Source: Pseudomonas saliphila
GTDB taxonomy: Bacteria; Pseudomonadota; Gammaproteobacteria; Pseudomonadales; Pseudomonadaceae
Direction: 5' to 3'
DNA length: 64,000 nucleotides
NCBI RefSeq assembly: GCF_008638345.1
Contig: NZ_VTVA01000015.1
Coordinates: 1 to 64,000, forward strand
Shown here: piece by piece, positions 23,534-33,217 of the stretch
Layout: each line of letters begins with the position of its first letter
Numbering within the stretch: position 1 is the stretch's first letter
The notes under the pieces: generated by a model
The model's input: only the letters and a program-made list of their open reading frames with translations
Databases searched by the model: none
What the model was told of the DNA's origin: nothing
Made by a program: the position numbers and the translations under genes

Positions 23534-25738
23534 TCAGTAGTTCCAACCCAGCGTAAGCATCGCGTGACGAGGCGCACCGTAGAAGACCTGGTCCCAATAG
23601 AGACTGTTCAGGTACTTCTCGTCGGTGATGTTGTTAACGTTTAGCGAGGCGCTCAGATTGTCACTTATGTCATAACTGGCCATCAGATCGACCAGCGCAT
23701 AATCATCCTGGCGAGTCGTAACGCCCGCGCCCTGATCGCGGTAGATTGCCTCCTGCCAGCTGACCCGTGCGCCGACTTTCATGGCGTCGTGGAATGGCAA
23801 GCGGTAGGTGCTCATCGCCCGAACCATGTGGCGCGGGATAAAGGTACGAGCCCGTTCTCCCTCAGGGTCTTCGATATCGACGTAGGTGTAACCCAGGCTG
23901 GCTTGCAGGTTCGGCAGTAATTCGCCGGCCAGAGTCGCCTCGACCCCTTCGCTGGTAAGCCCCTTGGCACCCACATAAGCAATATCCACGCTCCCGGGGA
24001 TGGTGCCACGTGCCTCGGCCACATTGTCCTGCTCGATGCGAAACACCGCCAGGCTTGCGTCAGCGCGCCCGGCGAATAACTCCGCCTTGATGCCTAGCTC
24101 ATACTGCACGCCATCAATGGGCTCCAATCGGTCGCGGTTGATGTCCACTTCGGTCTGTGGCTGAAAGATTTCGGCGTAGCTGGCATACAGCGACGCCTGG
24201 TCATTCAGATCGAAAACGAGGCCGGCATAAGGCGTGAACACATCGGTGTAGGACGTGTCTTTCGATGTCCCATAGGTAACGCCATCGCCTTCGAAACGGC
24301 TGAGACGCCCGCCAACAATGCCGGTGAGCCGATCGGTCAAGGACATCCGAGCCGCGCTGTAAAGGCCAGTCTGCCTGTCAGTCCAGTCGCTGCCGTCCCG
24401 TCCAGCGGTAAAGTCAGCCAGCGGATATTGTTGGTTCCAGTTTTCCAGCGGTGGCAGCGGTGTCCCGATGCCCTGGCCATAATCCGAGCTATCTTCCAGG
24501 ATGGAGCGAGACCATTGCAGGCCAGCCACCAGTTCGTGCTCCCGGCCAGCGAAGGCGAACGGCCCCTTGACGTGCAGATCGGCGATCAACTGTTCGACGT
24601 CAATTTCATACAGGCTCGGGTAGGCCATCAAACCCAACCCTGTCTCGCGATCAGGCGTGCCGTATTGATAGAACAGCGCCGAATCGGAGGTAACATCGAC
24701 ATAATTCAGTGCTGCCTTGCCTTCCCATCCGTTGGCAAACAGATGAGACAGCTCGACGAAGGTGCGACTCTCGGTGTTATCCCAGTACGCCCAGTCAGCA
24801 GAGGTGCTGGTCGAAACGTCATAGTCCGTTGCGCTACCGTCGGTGTAGTACATCGGCAAGGCGCCCCAGAGAGGGCGATCGGTGTTGACCTGTTGCCAGC
24901 TGTGACCCGCGGTGAGCATGGTTCGATCAGTCATGTCGAGCTCAACCACGCCGTAAACCGTGTGACTCTCGCGCTGCAGTCCATCCAGGTAGGAGTCGGC
25001 ATCTTTTGCCGCGGCAACCAGGCGACCCCGGACCCTGTCCGAGGAGCCGATCGGACCTGACACATCAGCCTCCAACCGGCGTTGATCCCAGGAACCCAGG
25101 GTGCCCGAGAGTGACGCCTGAAACTCCCTGGTGGGCCGCTTGCGAATGAAATTGACGGTTGCCGAGGGGTTGCCCGTACCTGAAAGCAAACCATTGGCCC
25201 CTCGCAATACCTCGATGCGATCGTAAATGACCGTGTCGATGTCGCCCTGCAGGTTCTTGTACATCATCGGCGCGCCCAGTCCATCGAACTGGAAGTTGGT
25301 GATATCAAAACCACGCGCGGTGAAATAGGTACGCTCGGTCTCGACCCGCTCCACGCTGATACCGGGCGTGCTATCCAGCGCATCGAGTGCGCTCGTGAGA
25401 TTGAAATCTTCGAGCTGGGCACGGGTGACGACTGATATGGACTGCGGTGTTTCTCGGGGCGTGAGGCTGAAACGCATCGCCGTGCTGGCGCGCTCCGTCT
25501 GATAACTGTCAGCAGTCTTCGAATCACTCGCCGAAGCGTCGCCTTCGACAATAATGTCTCCCAGATCGACCGCAGCGCTCTCATCGGAGCTCGACTGAGC
25601 AAGTGCAGCCGGTGCCAGCAGACACAGGCTGCCCACAGTCGTCAATCGACAGGCGTAGCGGATGGCGGAAGTTAACAGGCTTAAATCCGGAACAAAACAG
25701 GACTGATATTTCACGGTCTCTCCAGAATACCGAAGCAA
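23534..25738 (-). CDS. TonB-dependent ferric-siderophore receptor
   Basis: The product is 734 residues. It carries a signal peptide (about 1-48, ending LAPAALAQ) and a TonB box-like segment near 'DIIVEG'. The plug domain (about 75-185) has 'TPRETPQSISVVTRAQLED', 'RGFDITNFQFDGLG' and 'IEVLRGANGLLSGTGNPSATVNFIRKRP', the FhuA/FpvA siderophore subfamily signature. A 22-strand barrel ends 'HAMLTLGWNY' with the terminal aromatic. No N-terminal signalling domain is present, so it is not an FecA/FpvA-type transducer. It lies 87 bases downstream of the exporter gene on the same strand, and a Fur-site-like sequence lies in that gap. Confidence 0.93.
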   Translation of the reverse strand: MLRYSGETVKYQSCFVPDLSLLTSAIRYACRLTTVGSLCLLAPAALAQSSSDESAAVDLGDIIVEGDASASDSKTADSYQTERASTAMRFSLTPRETPQSISVVTRAQLEDFNLTSALDALDSTPGISVERVETERTYFTARGFDITNFQFDGLGAPMMYKNLQGDIDTVIYDRIEVLRGANGLLSGTGNPSATVNFIRKRPTREFQASLSGTLGSWDQRRLEADVSGPIGSSDRVRGRLVAAAKDADSYLDGLQRESHTVYGVVELDMTDRTMLTAGHSWQQVNTDRPLWGALPMYYTDGSATDYDVSTSTSADWAYWDNTESRTFVELSHLFANGWEGKAALNYVDVTSDSALFYQYGTPDRETGLGLMAYPSLYEIDVEQLIADLHVKGPFAFAGREHELVAGLQWSRSILEDSSDYGQGIGTPLPPLENWNQQYPLADFTAGRDGSDWTDRQTGLYSAARMSLTDRLTGIVGGRLSRFEGDGVTYGTSKDTSYTDVFTPYAGLVFDLNDQASLYASYAEIFQPQTEVDINRDRLEPIDGVQYELGIKAELFAGRADASLAVFRIEQDNVAEARGTIPGSVDIAYVGAKGLTSEGVEATLAGELLPNLQASLGYTYVDIEDPEGERARTFIPRHMVRAMSTYRLPFHDAMKVGARVSWQEAIYRDQGAGVTTRQDDYALVDLMASYDISDNLSASLNVNNITDEKYLNSLYWDQVFYGAPRHAMLTLGWNY

Positions 25739-25782
25739 CGAATGTCCGGAGCAACCGCGCCCGAACCCTGGATGCGGATGGT

Positions 25783-25808
25783 ATTACTTCTCGTTTAGAT
25801 TATCAATT
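25783..25808 (-). promoter_or_regulatory. Possible Fur box upstream of the TonB receptor
   Basis: On the minus strand the gap before the receptor gene contains AATTGATAATCT followed by AAACGAGAAGTAAT. The GATAAT hexamer fits the Fur consensus well and the rest only partly. Iron control of this gene would be expected. Confidence 0.4.
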
Positions 25809-25825
25809 CTGAATTGCGGCTGCGC

Positions 25826-27484
25826 TCAGCTCACCTGTGCTTTAGCTACCGCATCCCTGCTCGCCAGTGTCCGCTGCTCCCCTGTCAGCTCGGTCAGGCG
25901 CCCCTGGCGCATTTCCAACAAGCGATCAGCGTGCGGGAAGTAGGAATCGTCGTGACTGATGGCAAATACGGTCTTGCCCATGTCTCTGAGGTGCGGCAAC
26001 AACACGCGATAGAACTCCCTTCGAAACTGTGGGTCCTGATCTGCAGCCCATTCGTCCAGCAGCAGAATATCGCGCTGCTCAACCAGAGCGACCAATAGCG
26101 CTAAACGTTTGCGCTGACCTTGAGACAGACGGATGTCACTGATGCGGCCATTTGCAATCTGCAGCTTGTCGTCCAGCCCGAGGCGCGATGTCCATGTTTC
26201 CAGCAGTTGGGAGTCCGCTTCGCTGCCGCCTGCACCGATCAACAGGTCAAACAGGTGGAAATCGGTAAAAACGCTGGAAAACCGCGCCTGCAGGCCCGGC
26301 AAGTCCTGCTCATCAAGTGTCTTGCCATCAACCAGAATCTGCCCACTCATAGGGCGGTAGAGTCCGGATATCAGCCGAGCCAAGGTGGATTTGCCGCTGC
26401 CATTGGCGCCGATGAGAAATACCTGTTCGCCGCGCTGAAGCTTGAGATCGAACGGCCCGACGACGAAGCCCGGTGCATCACCCTGGGCGGTGTGCTGGTA
26501 GCTGACACCTCGCCATTCAATGCACTGCCAGTCGGTCAGCTTATCTACCACCTCGAAGCCTTCCCGATGGGGGGCCAGGGCGAGCTTGTCCAGTTTGTCG
26601 AAAGCAACCTGCGCGCTGACCAGTGTCGGCCAGGCGCCTACTGCCTGAATCAGGGGTGTGCGCAGAAATAACAACGTCAGCGAGAAGGTCGTGGCAACTG
26701 CGGCGGACGCCCAACCCAGAGCGTTCGACAGAAAGAAGGTCACGCCGATGGCCCCGAGCATCATGATGTTGGCCCAGTTATTGGCACTCAAATGGTAGGT
26801 ATCAGCTCGGACGATATGGTGTCGGTAGGCCTCGGCGTCGGCCGAATAGGTTTCTTCAAAAAGCCGTTTCGCACGGTCGCGGTTCAGCCTGAGCTCCTTG
26901 CGCCCTTCAAGTATCGATTCGAAATCGCGCTGGAGGCGATCCTCTGCTTCACGCAGCTGGTTGAAGTGAGAATACACCCGGGAAACCAACAGCCAGCCTA
27001 CCCCCATCACCCCGGCCAACCAAATCAGGATTACCCCGAGAAGCGGCAAAGACAGCCACGCAAGATAAGCCAGGGCGGCAAGCGACAGAACCACGCCCTG
27101 AACCAGTTCCGGCAGGCGCACGAAAGCGATGGTGATATTGCGTACATCGCTGGAGAGGCTGGCTAATAGGTCGGCACTTCCGAGCTCTTCGATTCGCTCC
27201 AGATCAGTATCGAGTATTCGTTTGATCAACTGCCCGCGGAGCGCAAATACGAAGAAGTGCCCCAGGCGAGTCAGGCACAACTGAGCCGCAAGCGTCAGCG
27301 CCAGCAGTGCCGCCAACCACCCGAGGAACGCCGGCAACGCAGACAGCGAGGCGCCTGGAGTCATGAGCCTGGCATTTATGAACGCGATCACTCCGACGCC
27401 CAATAAGGCGCTAGCGATACTCAGAAGAAGCACCCAGATAAAGGGCAGGCGGTAGTGACGAAATACCAGGCGAAGCAATTCCAT
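25826..27484 (-). CDS. PvdE/YojI-like ABC exporter (fused permease and ATPase)
   Basis: The product is 552 residues. Six membrane helices (about 12-300) are fused to one ATP-binding domain with Walker A '[10 protein letters not shown]' (about 366-375), signature 'LSQGQRKR' and Walker B '[13 protein letters not shown]'. The unusual DEWAADQDP after Walker B and the overall length mark the cyclic-peptide/siderophore exporter group (PvdE, SyrD, YojI). It likely moves a siderophore or its precursor out of the cytoplasm. It is divergent from fhuC, with a Fur-box-like dyad between them, and is followed by the receptor gene. Confidence 0.88.
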   Translation of the reverse strand: MELLRLVFRHYRLPFIWVLLLSIASALLGVGVIAFINARLMTPGASLSALPAFLGWLAALLALTLAAQLCLTRLGHFFVFALRGQLIKRILDTDLERIEELGSADLLASLSSDVRNITIAFVRLPELVQGVVLSLAALAYLAWLSLPLLGVILIWLAGVMGVGWLLVSRVYSHFNQLREAEDRLQRDFESILEGRKELRLNRDRAKRLFEETYSADAEAYRHHIVRADTYHLSANNWANIMMLGAIGVTFFLSNALGWASAAVATTFSLTLLFLRTPLIQAVGAWPTLVSAQVAFDKLDKLALAPHREGFEVVDKLTDWQCIEWRGVSYQHTAQGDAPGFVVGPFDLKLQRGEQVFLIGANGSGKSTLARLISGLYRPMSGQILVDGKTLDEQDLPGLQARFSSVFTDFHLFDLLIGAGGSEADSQLLETWTSRLGLDDKLQIANGRISDIRLSQGQRKRLALLVALVEQRDILLLDEWAADQDPQFRREFYRVLLPHLRDMGKTVFAISHDDSYFPHADRLLEMRQGRLTELTGEQRTLASRDAVAKAQVS

Positions 27485-27514
27485 TCAATTTCCGAAGTCA
27501 GAGGCCGATAAAAC

Positions 27515-27535
27515 TTATTGATAAAGCTTATCATT
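27515..27535. promoter_or_regulatory. Fur box in the divergent exporter/fhuC region
   Basis: TGATAA and TTATCA flank a 3-base centre, with further A/T matches on both sides (TTATTGATAAAGCTTATCATT). This is close to the inverted GATAAT arrangement of the Fur consensus. It sits 31 bases from the exporter start and 49 from the fhuC start, placed to control both. Confidence 0.7.
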
Positions 27536-27583
27536 GCGTTTACCTTTATGCACCTTCGCAGCCGCCAGAAAAGGGGTGTTTAC

Positions 27584-28351
27584 ATGTTTGAGCTCAAGGG
27601 CGCGACCTTCGCGGTCAACGGCAAAACATTGTTGCAGCCCACCCATTTACACTTCGAAGAAGGCAAGGTCCACGGACTCATTGGTCACAACGGCTCCGGC
27701 AAATCGACCCTGCTCAAGCTGCTTGCAAGACAACAGCACGCCAGCGGCGGCGACGTATTATTCGATGGCAGACCCGTTACGCGCTGGGGCGACCGTGAAT
27801 ACGCACGCCAGGTGGCGTATCTGCCCCAGCATCTGCCGATCACGGACAATCTCACCGGCGCCGAACTCGTGGGTTTTGGACGCTATCCCTGGCATGGGCT
27901 GCTGGGTCGGCAGACCGCCGAGGACCGTAGCGAGATCGAACGGGCCATAGCGCTCACCGACACCCAGACACTGGCCGCCAGGCTGGTGGATTCGCTGTCC
28001 GGCGGTGAGCGCCAGCGTGTGTGGCTGGCCATGCTGCTGGCACAAAAAAGCCGATTCCTATTGCTCGACGAGCCACTGGCGGCATTGGATATTGCGCATC
28101 AAGTCGAGGTATTGAAGCTGATTCGCCGTCTGTGCCACGACCTTGGGCTGGGCGTAATCATCGTACTGCACGATATCAATATGGCCGCGCGATATTGCGA
28201 CCGGCTGATTGCACTGCACGGCGGGCGCGTGCTGGAACAGGGATCACCCATCGACATGATGGACAGCGACACGCTTGAGGCGATCTACGGTTTGCCGATG
28301 CAGGTCATGCGACCAAACGGCAGTCCGCACCCGATCGCGGTGGTTCAGTGA
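27584..28351 (+). CDS. fhuC: Ferric-siderophore ABC importer ATPase, FhuC type
   Basis: The product is 255 residues. Walker A GHNGSGKS is at 34-41, the signature LSGGERQRVWLAMLLAQ near 140, Walker B 'RFLLLDEPLAALD' and the switch histidine in 'IIVLHDINMAARYCD'. The set is typical of FhuC/FepC. It energises import through the inner membrane. The start at 27584 has AAGGGG about 9 bases upstream; earlier in-frame starts overlap the Fur site. First gene of fhuC-fhuD-fhuB. Confidence 0.92.
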   Translation: MFELKGATFAVNGKTLLQPTHLHFEEGKVHGLIGHNGSGKSTLLKLLARQQHASGGDVLFDGRPVTRWGDREYARQVAYLPQHLPITDNLTGAELVGFGRYPWHGLLGRQTAEDRSEIERAIALTDTQTLAARLVDSLSGGERQRVWLAMLLAQKSRFLLLDEPLAALDIAHQVEVLKLIRRLCHDLGLGVIIVLHDINMAARYCDRLIALHGGRVLEQGSPIDMMDSDTLEAIYGLPMQVMRPNGSPHPIAVVQ

Positions 28352-28394
28352 CGCTGCCGCAATCCGCAGCCTGACCGCCCGATTGCCCCCTGTA

Positions 28395-29303
28395 ATGACG
28401 GAGCCCTCTTTGTTATTCAAGTACCTGTCAGCGCCCCTGACGACCGCTGTTCTTGGTCTGTCACTTATCCTGGTGGCAGTTCCGGTCCGAGCAGAGCCCT
28501 CATCCGCCCCCGCGCCGCGCATAGCTACCCTGGACTGGACCATTGCCGAGACGCTGATGGGTCTGGGGATCGCGCCACAAGCGGTCGCCCAGATCGCCGC
28601 GTATCATGAATGGGTAGGCCAGCCCGAACTGCCAGTCAAAGTCATTGATCTGGGATTGCGCACCCAACCCAACCTCGAACTGCTGGCGGAGCTGCAGCCC
28701 GACGTCATCCTGATTTCGCCCATGTTCAGCAATATCGCGCCGCGGCTGTCCCGGATCGCTGAGGTAGAAACGCTGGAGTTGTATACCCCCGGCAGCAACA
28801 CCTGGCAGCAGATGATCCAGCTCACGCTGGATACCGCAACGCTGGCAGGCAACCCGCAGGCCGGGCAGCACCTGGTTGAAAGGACTGAAGCGGCCATGGT
28901 CGGCTGTCGCGAGCAATTACCGTCAGAAACAGAGCCACTGCTGATCATCCAGTTCATGGACGCACGGCATGTGCGTGTGTTCGGCGAAAACGGGCTTTAT
29001 CACGCGGTGCTCGATCAACTTGGGCTGGACAATGCCTGGACCGGCGAGACCAACAGCTGGGGCTTCTCGCTGGTGGGCCTGGAAGACTTATTGGGTATCG
29101 ATGGGCAACTGGTGGTGGTGGAGCCCTCGCCGCTCGGCGTGGAGAAAACGCTTGCCGATAACGGGTTATGGCAGGCGCTGCCTGACGTGCGCGATGACAG
29201 CGTGCTCAGCCTGCCGCCGGTCTGGAGCTTTGGCGCCCTCCCCTCGGCCCTGCGTTTCGCTGACGCGCTGACATCCGCCCTGGCCGCCAAGCATGACCGC
29301 TAG
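28395..29303 (+). CDS. fhuD: Periplasmic siderophore-binding protein, FhuD type
   Basis: The product is 302 residues from the chosen ATG. It has a signal peptide (about 1-33, '[12 protein letters not shown]') and a periplasmic binding fold of the helical-backbone class: '[24 protein letters not shown]' and '[18 protein letters not shown]' are the usual FhuD/BtuF blocks. It delivers the ferric siderophore to FhuB. No lipobox is seen. The start is uncertain because no clear ribosome-binding site precedes it. Its end overlaps fhuB by 11 bases. Confidence 0.88.
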   Translation: MTEPSLLFKYLSAPLTTAVLGLSLILVAVPVRAEPSSAPAPRIATLDWTIAETLMGLGIAPQAVAQIAAYHEWVGQPELPVKVIDLGLRTQPNLELLAELQPDVILISPMFSNIAPRLSRIAEVETLELYTPGSNTWQQMIQLTLDTATLAGNPQAGQHLVERTEAAMVGCREQLPSETEPLLIIQFMDARHVRVFGENGLYHAVLDQLGLDNAWTGETNSWGFSLVGLEDLLGIDGQLVVVEPSPLGVEKTLADNGLWQALPDVRDDSVLSLPPVWSFGALPSALRFADALTSALAAKHDR

Positions 29304-31272
29304 GACGCTACCCTCCCCATTTCCCTTGGCCTTGTGTCTGCTGTTGGGCGCGGTAGTAGTCAGCCTGGCCTGGACTGCGTTGCCCGTGGAACGCGGCCTG
29401 CTGTTCAACCTCCAAACGCTTTTTAGTCCTGTTATCTCCAGTCCGGATGTCGCGGTGCTGTATTACAGCTGGTGGCCACGCTTGAGCATTTCCCTGCTCG
29501 CTGGCGCCGGTCTCGGGCTTGCGGGCGTGTTGATGCAACAAGTATTACGCAACCCGCTGGCCGCCCCCACCACGCTGGGCGTTGCCAGCGGAGCCAACCT
29601 GGCGCTCATTGCCGCGACGCTATTCGCGCCTGCGCTGCTGGTTTCCGGCCGCGAATGGGTAGCACTTGCCGGTGGTGCATTAACGATGGGCCTGGTGTTT
29701 ATGCTGGCCTGGAGCCGGGGCCTGGCACCCATGGTGGTGGTGCTTGCCGGTCTGGTGGTCAACCTGTTCGCCGGTGCGCTGGCGATGACGCTGCTGCTGT
29801 TCAATCAGGAAACGCTCAAGGGCGTACTGATCTGGGGAGCAGGCTCACTGACCCAGAGCGGCTGGAGCGATGTTGCCTATCTCTGGCCCCGGCTGGCCAT
29901 CAGTGCGGCACTGGCCTGGTTGCTGCTCCGGCCGCTGGCGGTGATGGATCTGGACGAAAGCAACGCCCGCAGCCTCGGCGTATCAGTCAGACAGCTGCGC
30001 CTGGCGGGCTTGGGCCTCGCCGTGTTTCTCACAGGATGCGTCGTCAGCGTAGTCGGCATCATTGGCTTTATCGGCCTGGCCGCACCCAATATTGCGCGCA
30101 TGGCTGGAGCTCGGCGACTGGGACCGCGCATGTTCTGGTCCGTCATACTGGGGGCGTTGCTCCTGACGACCACAGATCTGATGCTGCAGCAATTTGCCAG
30201 CAGCCCTTCTACCCTGCTGCCAACTGGCGCCATGACGGCAGCATTGGGCGCACCGCTGCTGCTCTGGCTGATTCCACGGCTCAAGCTGAGCGGCAATTCA
30301 CCTGGCGTACCGGCACAAGGGCTCGTGCATCGACACGCCAGACCCGGCCGCCTGGCGAGAACGCTTTCTATAATGTTGCTTGCGGCAGCGGTGCTCGCCA
30401 TCTTCATCGGTCAGACCTCACAGGGTTGGCACTGGACGGCGCAATGGAGCGTTCTGGAGTGGCGTCTGCCTCGGCTTCTGGCCGCTGCGGGAAGCGGAAT
30501 ATTGCTTGCCATAGCAGGCACCATTATCCAGCGGATTTCGGGCAACCCGATGGCCAGCCCCGAGCTGCTTGGTATTAGTGGAGGCAGCGCGATCGCACTT
30601 ATGGCGGTGATCTTCCTGCTACCTGCGCCCGGCAACCTGGCACTGGTTTCCGCCGGAACACTTGGTGCTCTGGGCGCGCTGGGTGTATTGGTTCTGCTCA
30701 ACCGACGCAGCGGATATGTGCCTGAACGTTTGTTGCTGACTGGCGTGGCAATCACTGCCCTGTTCGATGCCGTCCGCAGCGTTGTGCTCAGTGGCGGTGA
30801 CCCCAGGGGACAGCAGGTGATCGCCTGGCTTTCTGGCTCCACCTACTACGTCGACTTGCAAGGCGGGCTGCTGATCGCGGTCCTGGCGGTGGTCATGGCA
30901 GTCGCTACCCGTCCTTTGGCCCGTTGGCTGGACATTCTTCCATTGGGACCGGCGACAGCAAGTTCGCTGGGCATCGGCCTCAACCGGTCTCGCCTGTTTC
31001 TCCTCATGCTGATCGCTGTGCTGACCGCGTGCGCGACATTGGTGATAGGCCCCCTCTCCTTCGTCGGCCTGCTGGCACCGCATCTGGCGCGCCTCCTCGG
31101 ATTCGGCAGAGCCCGTGAGCACCTGTTCGGCGCTGCATTGATAGGTGCGCTTTTGATGATTCTCGCCGACTGGGTGGGACGGCAGGCACTCTTCCCTCAG
31201 GAAATTCCAGCAGGGCTGGTCGCTTCGCTGATCGGCGGAAGCTATTTCATGTGGAGCATGAGGAGGCGCTAG
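29293..31272 (+). CDS. fhuB: Double-length siderophore importer permease, FhuB type
   Basis: The product is 659 residues, twice the length of a single FecCD-type permease, with two homologous halves (about 1-335 and 350-659). Each has the RLPR-like motif ('[33 protein letters not shown]', '[39 protein letters not shown]') and the ATPase-contact block '[15 protein letters not shown]' / '[15 protein letters not shown]'. About twenty membrane helices are expected. It is the membrane channel of the importer, translated with coupling to fhuD. Confidence 0.95.
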   Translation: MTARTLPSPFPLALCLLLGAVVVSLAWTALPVERGLLFNLQTLFSPVISSPDVAVLYYSWWPRLSISLLAGAGLGLAGVLMQQVLRNPLAAPTTLGVASGANLALIAATLFAPALLVSGREWVALAGGALTMGLVFMLAWSRGLAPMVVVLAGLVVNLFAGALAMTLLLFNQETLKGVLIWGAGSLTQSGWSDVAYLWPRLAISAALAWLLLRPLAVMDLDESNARSLGVSVRQLRLAGLGLAVFLTGCVVSVVGIIGFIGLAAPNIARMAGARRLGPRMFWSVILGALLLTTTDLMLQQFASSPSTLLPTGAMTAALGAPLLLWLIPRLKLSGNSPGVPAQGLVHRHARPGRLARTLSIMLLAAAVLAIFIGQTSQGWHWTAQWSVLEWRLPRLLAAAGSGILLAIAGTIIQRISGNPMASPELLGISGGSAIALMAVIFLLPAPGNLALVSAGTLGALGALGVLVLLNRRSGYVPERLLLTGVAITALFDAVRSVVLSGGDPRGQQVIAWLSGSTYYVDLQGGLLIAVLAVVMAVATRPLARWLDILPLGPATASSLGIGLNRSRLFLLMLIAVLTACATLVIGPLSFVGLLAPHLARLLGFGRAREHLFGAALIGALLMILADWVGRQALFPQEIPAGLVASLIGGSYFMWSMRRR

Positions 31273-31325
31273 GCGGGTCCCAAAAGGTATATGGCGACCG
31301 GCGTTTCGATGGTACAGATTCAAAT

Positions 31326-31356
31326 TTGACCTTGTAGTAGCTATAACCCTTAAGGT
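31326..31356 (+). promoter_or_regulatory. MerR-family-type promoter of the CDF transporter
   Basis: A -35 of TTGACC (31326-31331) and a -10 of TAAGGT (31351-31356) are separated by 19 bases, the over-long spacing of MerR-activated promoters. The spacer holds an imperfect dyad (CTTGTAG-TAG-CTATAAC) resembling CadR/PbrR/ZntR operators. The transporter ATG is 34 bases beyond the -10. No MerR-family gene lies in this window. Confidence 0.7.
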
Positions 31357-31389
31357 ATTGCCATATCGCGGGTTTTGCGAGGATCGACC

Positions 31390-32118
31390 ATGGACAGCTG
31401 CTGTGAAAACAAGTCCGGCGAACTGGCACAGCTAAGGGCCAGCCAGAGCCGGGTTCTTTATGTTGTACTTGCCATCAATGCGGTGATGTTTTTTGTGGAA
31501 TTCACCGCAGGCTGGATCGCCAGCTCAACCGCGTTGCTGGCTGATTCACTTGATATGTTTGGCGATGCGTCCGTGTATGCCTTGACACTCTTTGTTCTGG
31601 ACAGAAGCCGCCGAGCCCGTGCCGGCGCTCCACTGTTCAAGGGCGGATTCATGCTTTTGTTCGGTGTCGTTGTCATTGCCGATGCAGTTCGCAAGCTAGT
31701 GATTCAGGAGGTGCCAGCTGCGGACTGGATGGGCATTGTTGGCAGCATCGCCCTGCTGGCAAACGGGATCTGTTTCGCGATGCTCTATCGCCACCGGGCC
31801 GACGATCTCAACATGCGTTCGACCTGGTTGTGTTCCAGAAACGATCTTGTCGCCAATAGCAGCGTCATCCTTGCCGCCGGGCTGGTTGCCGTCACCGACA
31901 CCCTGTGGCCCGATATCCTTGTGGGCCTTGCCATTGCTGCCCTTTTCCTGCACTCCGCCTGGCAAGTCATCCGTGAGGGCATTGTGGAATGGCATGCCGG
32001 TGATTCCGAACCTGCTGTGGCCACGGCCAGCGATGATGGCGCGACCGGTGAAGATAGTTGCTGCTCATCATCGCAGAGCACATGTGCCAGTGAACGGGGA
32101 GTACCTCCCCGACGATGA
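31390..32118 (+). CDS. CDF-type cation transporter with cysteine-rich ends
   Basis: The product is 242 residues, with six membrane helices (about 20-205) and the metal-site helix 'ADSLDMFGDASVYALTLFVLD' plus 'SRNDLVANSSVILAAGLV', as in the paralogue at 21689-22582. It has no heavy-metal-associated domain. Both ends are cysteine-rich: Cys4-Cys5 at the start, and CC plus one more cysteine in the last 25 residues. This hints at a thiophilic metal. The start at 31390 is chosen over an in-frame TTG 15 bases upstream. A MerR-type promoter precedes it, so metal-induced expression is likely. Confidence 0.85.
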   Translation: MDSCCENKSGELAQLRASQSRVLYVVLAINAVMFFVEFTAGWIASSTALLADSLDMFGDASVYALTLFVLDRSRRARAGAPLFKGGFMLLFGVVVIADAVRKLVIQEVPAADWMGIVGSIALLANGICFAMLYRHRADDLNMRSTWLCSRNDLVANSSVILAAGLVAVTDTLWPDILVGLAIAALFLHSAWQVIREGIVEWHAGDSEPAVATASDDGATGEDSCCSSSQSTCASERGVPPRR

Positions 32119-32229
32119 CTTGTAACAATGTGGCTCGCCGGTTAACCATCCTGCACCCACGACTACCACGAAAGATTTCAATCGGCTTTCGTTAGATTGC
32201 CCAGCTTACAAAGCACCGAAGGGAATCTC

Positions 32230-32379
32230 ATGTCCAACGAGTTTTTCGTTCAAAGCTATCGGGGCTCTCTGTGGCATCGCTGGGATCCGCATATATACCC
32301 CATGCACGCACTGTACGACCAATACACAGGGCTAGATACCAGGCATGCGTTTCTAAGCGCCATCGAAACTTCAAGCTAA
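32230..32379 (+). pseudogene. Possible 5' remnant of a TrlF/PHP-domain ATPase gene
   Basis: A 49-codon frame with a good ribosome-binding site (AAGGGA, 7 bases upstream) encodes 'SYRGSLWHRWDPHIYPMHALYDQYTG...FLSAIETSS'. This is much like the N-terminus of TrlF-type PHP-domain ATPases, which I remember as starting GS-W-RWDPHIHAPGT-LNDQY-G. Here the second metal-site histidine appears as Tyr (HIY), and the frame stops where the family would continue. The remainder of such a gene is not seen before the peptidase gene at 32501. It could instead be a genuine small protein. Confidence 0.4.
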
Positions 32380-32500
32380 ATGCTACGGGGCCATTCGCAA
32401 TTGACACCCTGGAGATCGTTTTCCGTCCGCGCTGACAGTTTGGCCACTATTACGCCAGAAAGCTCAGTGAATACAGGGGTCGTCTCTTCTATCCAAAATA

Positions 32501-33217
32501 TCACTCTCTCCAAACCTCAGCCGAAAGCGGCAGTTCATTCAACTCAGCACGTGCCTCACGCCATGTTGGGAAATGCTCCGTGAGGATAGAGACGAAGCGC
32601 TCGTTATGAGTTGGCTCAAGCAGGTGAACCATCTCGTGAACGATTACGTACTCTAGGAGGTCTTTGGGCTTCTTAACCAACTCAGTGTTCAGGCGAATGT
32701 TTCCGGCTTTGTGGTTACAGCTACCCCACCTGGTCTTCATCCGCTGCAGGTAATAGCCAGCCACCTCGACCTTAAGTTTGCGTTCCCACTTCTTGATCAG
32801 CGCAGGCACCACGGCATGCAGCTGCTGCTTGTGCCATTCATGCAATACCTCTGCGCGCTTTAGTGCATCACTACCGGGGCGCACCGTTAAGGTGATGCGT
32901 TTGTGATCGAGCATTACCGTAGGCTTAACATCTTGGTAATTCACCACCATCAGGTAGCGTCGCCCCCAGATGTAGTGGCTTTCTCTTTCCACAAACTGGC
33001 GCGGTGCCTCCCGGGCCTGCGCGTCCAATTTACTCTGCTGATCACGAATCCAGCCCAGTTTTGAAATCGCGTAAGCCCGTGCAACCTCAAGCCGTGTGCC
33101 TGTTGGAGCAACTAGCGTCACTCGACCCTCAGGCGGATGCACACTCAGGTGGACATTCTTGATGTCCTTGCGGGTCACCAAGATAGAAATTTCGCCCAGC
33201 TCAATAATCTCGTTCAT
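32501..33217 (-). CDS. YgjP-like zinc metallopeptidase of the RM operon
   Basis: The product is 238 residues of the YgjP (DUF45/M48-like) family. It has RWGSC at 163-167 and the zinc motif HEMVH at 194-198, with a further histidine at 204 (EPTHNERF). It should be a soluble protease; substrates are unknown. It is the last gene of the type I restriction operon and begins at the base where hsdR ends (TGATG-type overlap), so it is made with the RM enzyme. Such genes are, as I recall, frequent hsdR neighbours, perhaps for turnover of the restriction complex. Confidence 0.9.
   Translation of the reverse strand: MNEIIELGEISILVTRKDIKNVHLSVHPPEGRVTLVAPTGTRLEVARAYAISKLGWIRDQQSKLDAQAREAPRQFVERESHYIWGRRYLMVVNYQDVKPTVMLDHKRITLTVRPGSDALKRAEVLHEWHKQQLHAVVPALIKKWERKLKVEVAGYYLQRMKTRWGSCNHKAGNIRLNTELVKKPKDLLEYVIVHEMVHLLEPTHNERFVSILTEHFPTWREARAELNELPLSAEVWRE

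Noticed and set aside
29472-30578. 368-codon plus-strand frame inside fhuB
   Set aside because: Arg/Gly/Ser-rich translation typical of an out-of-frame reading of a membrane protein gene.
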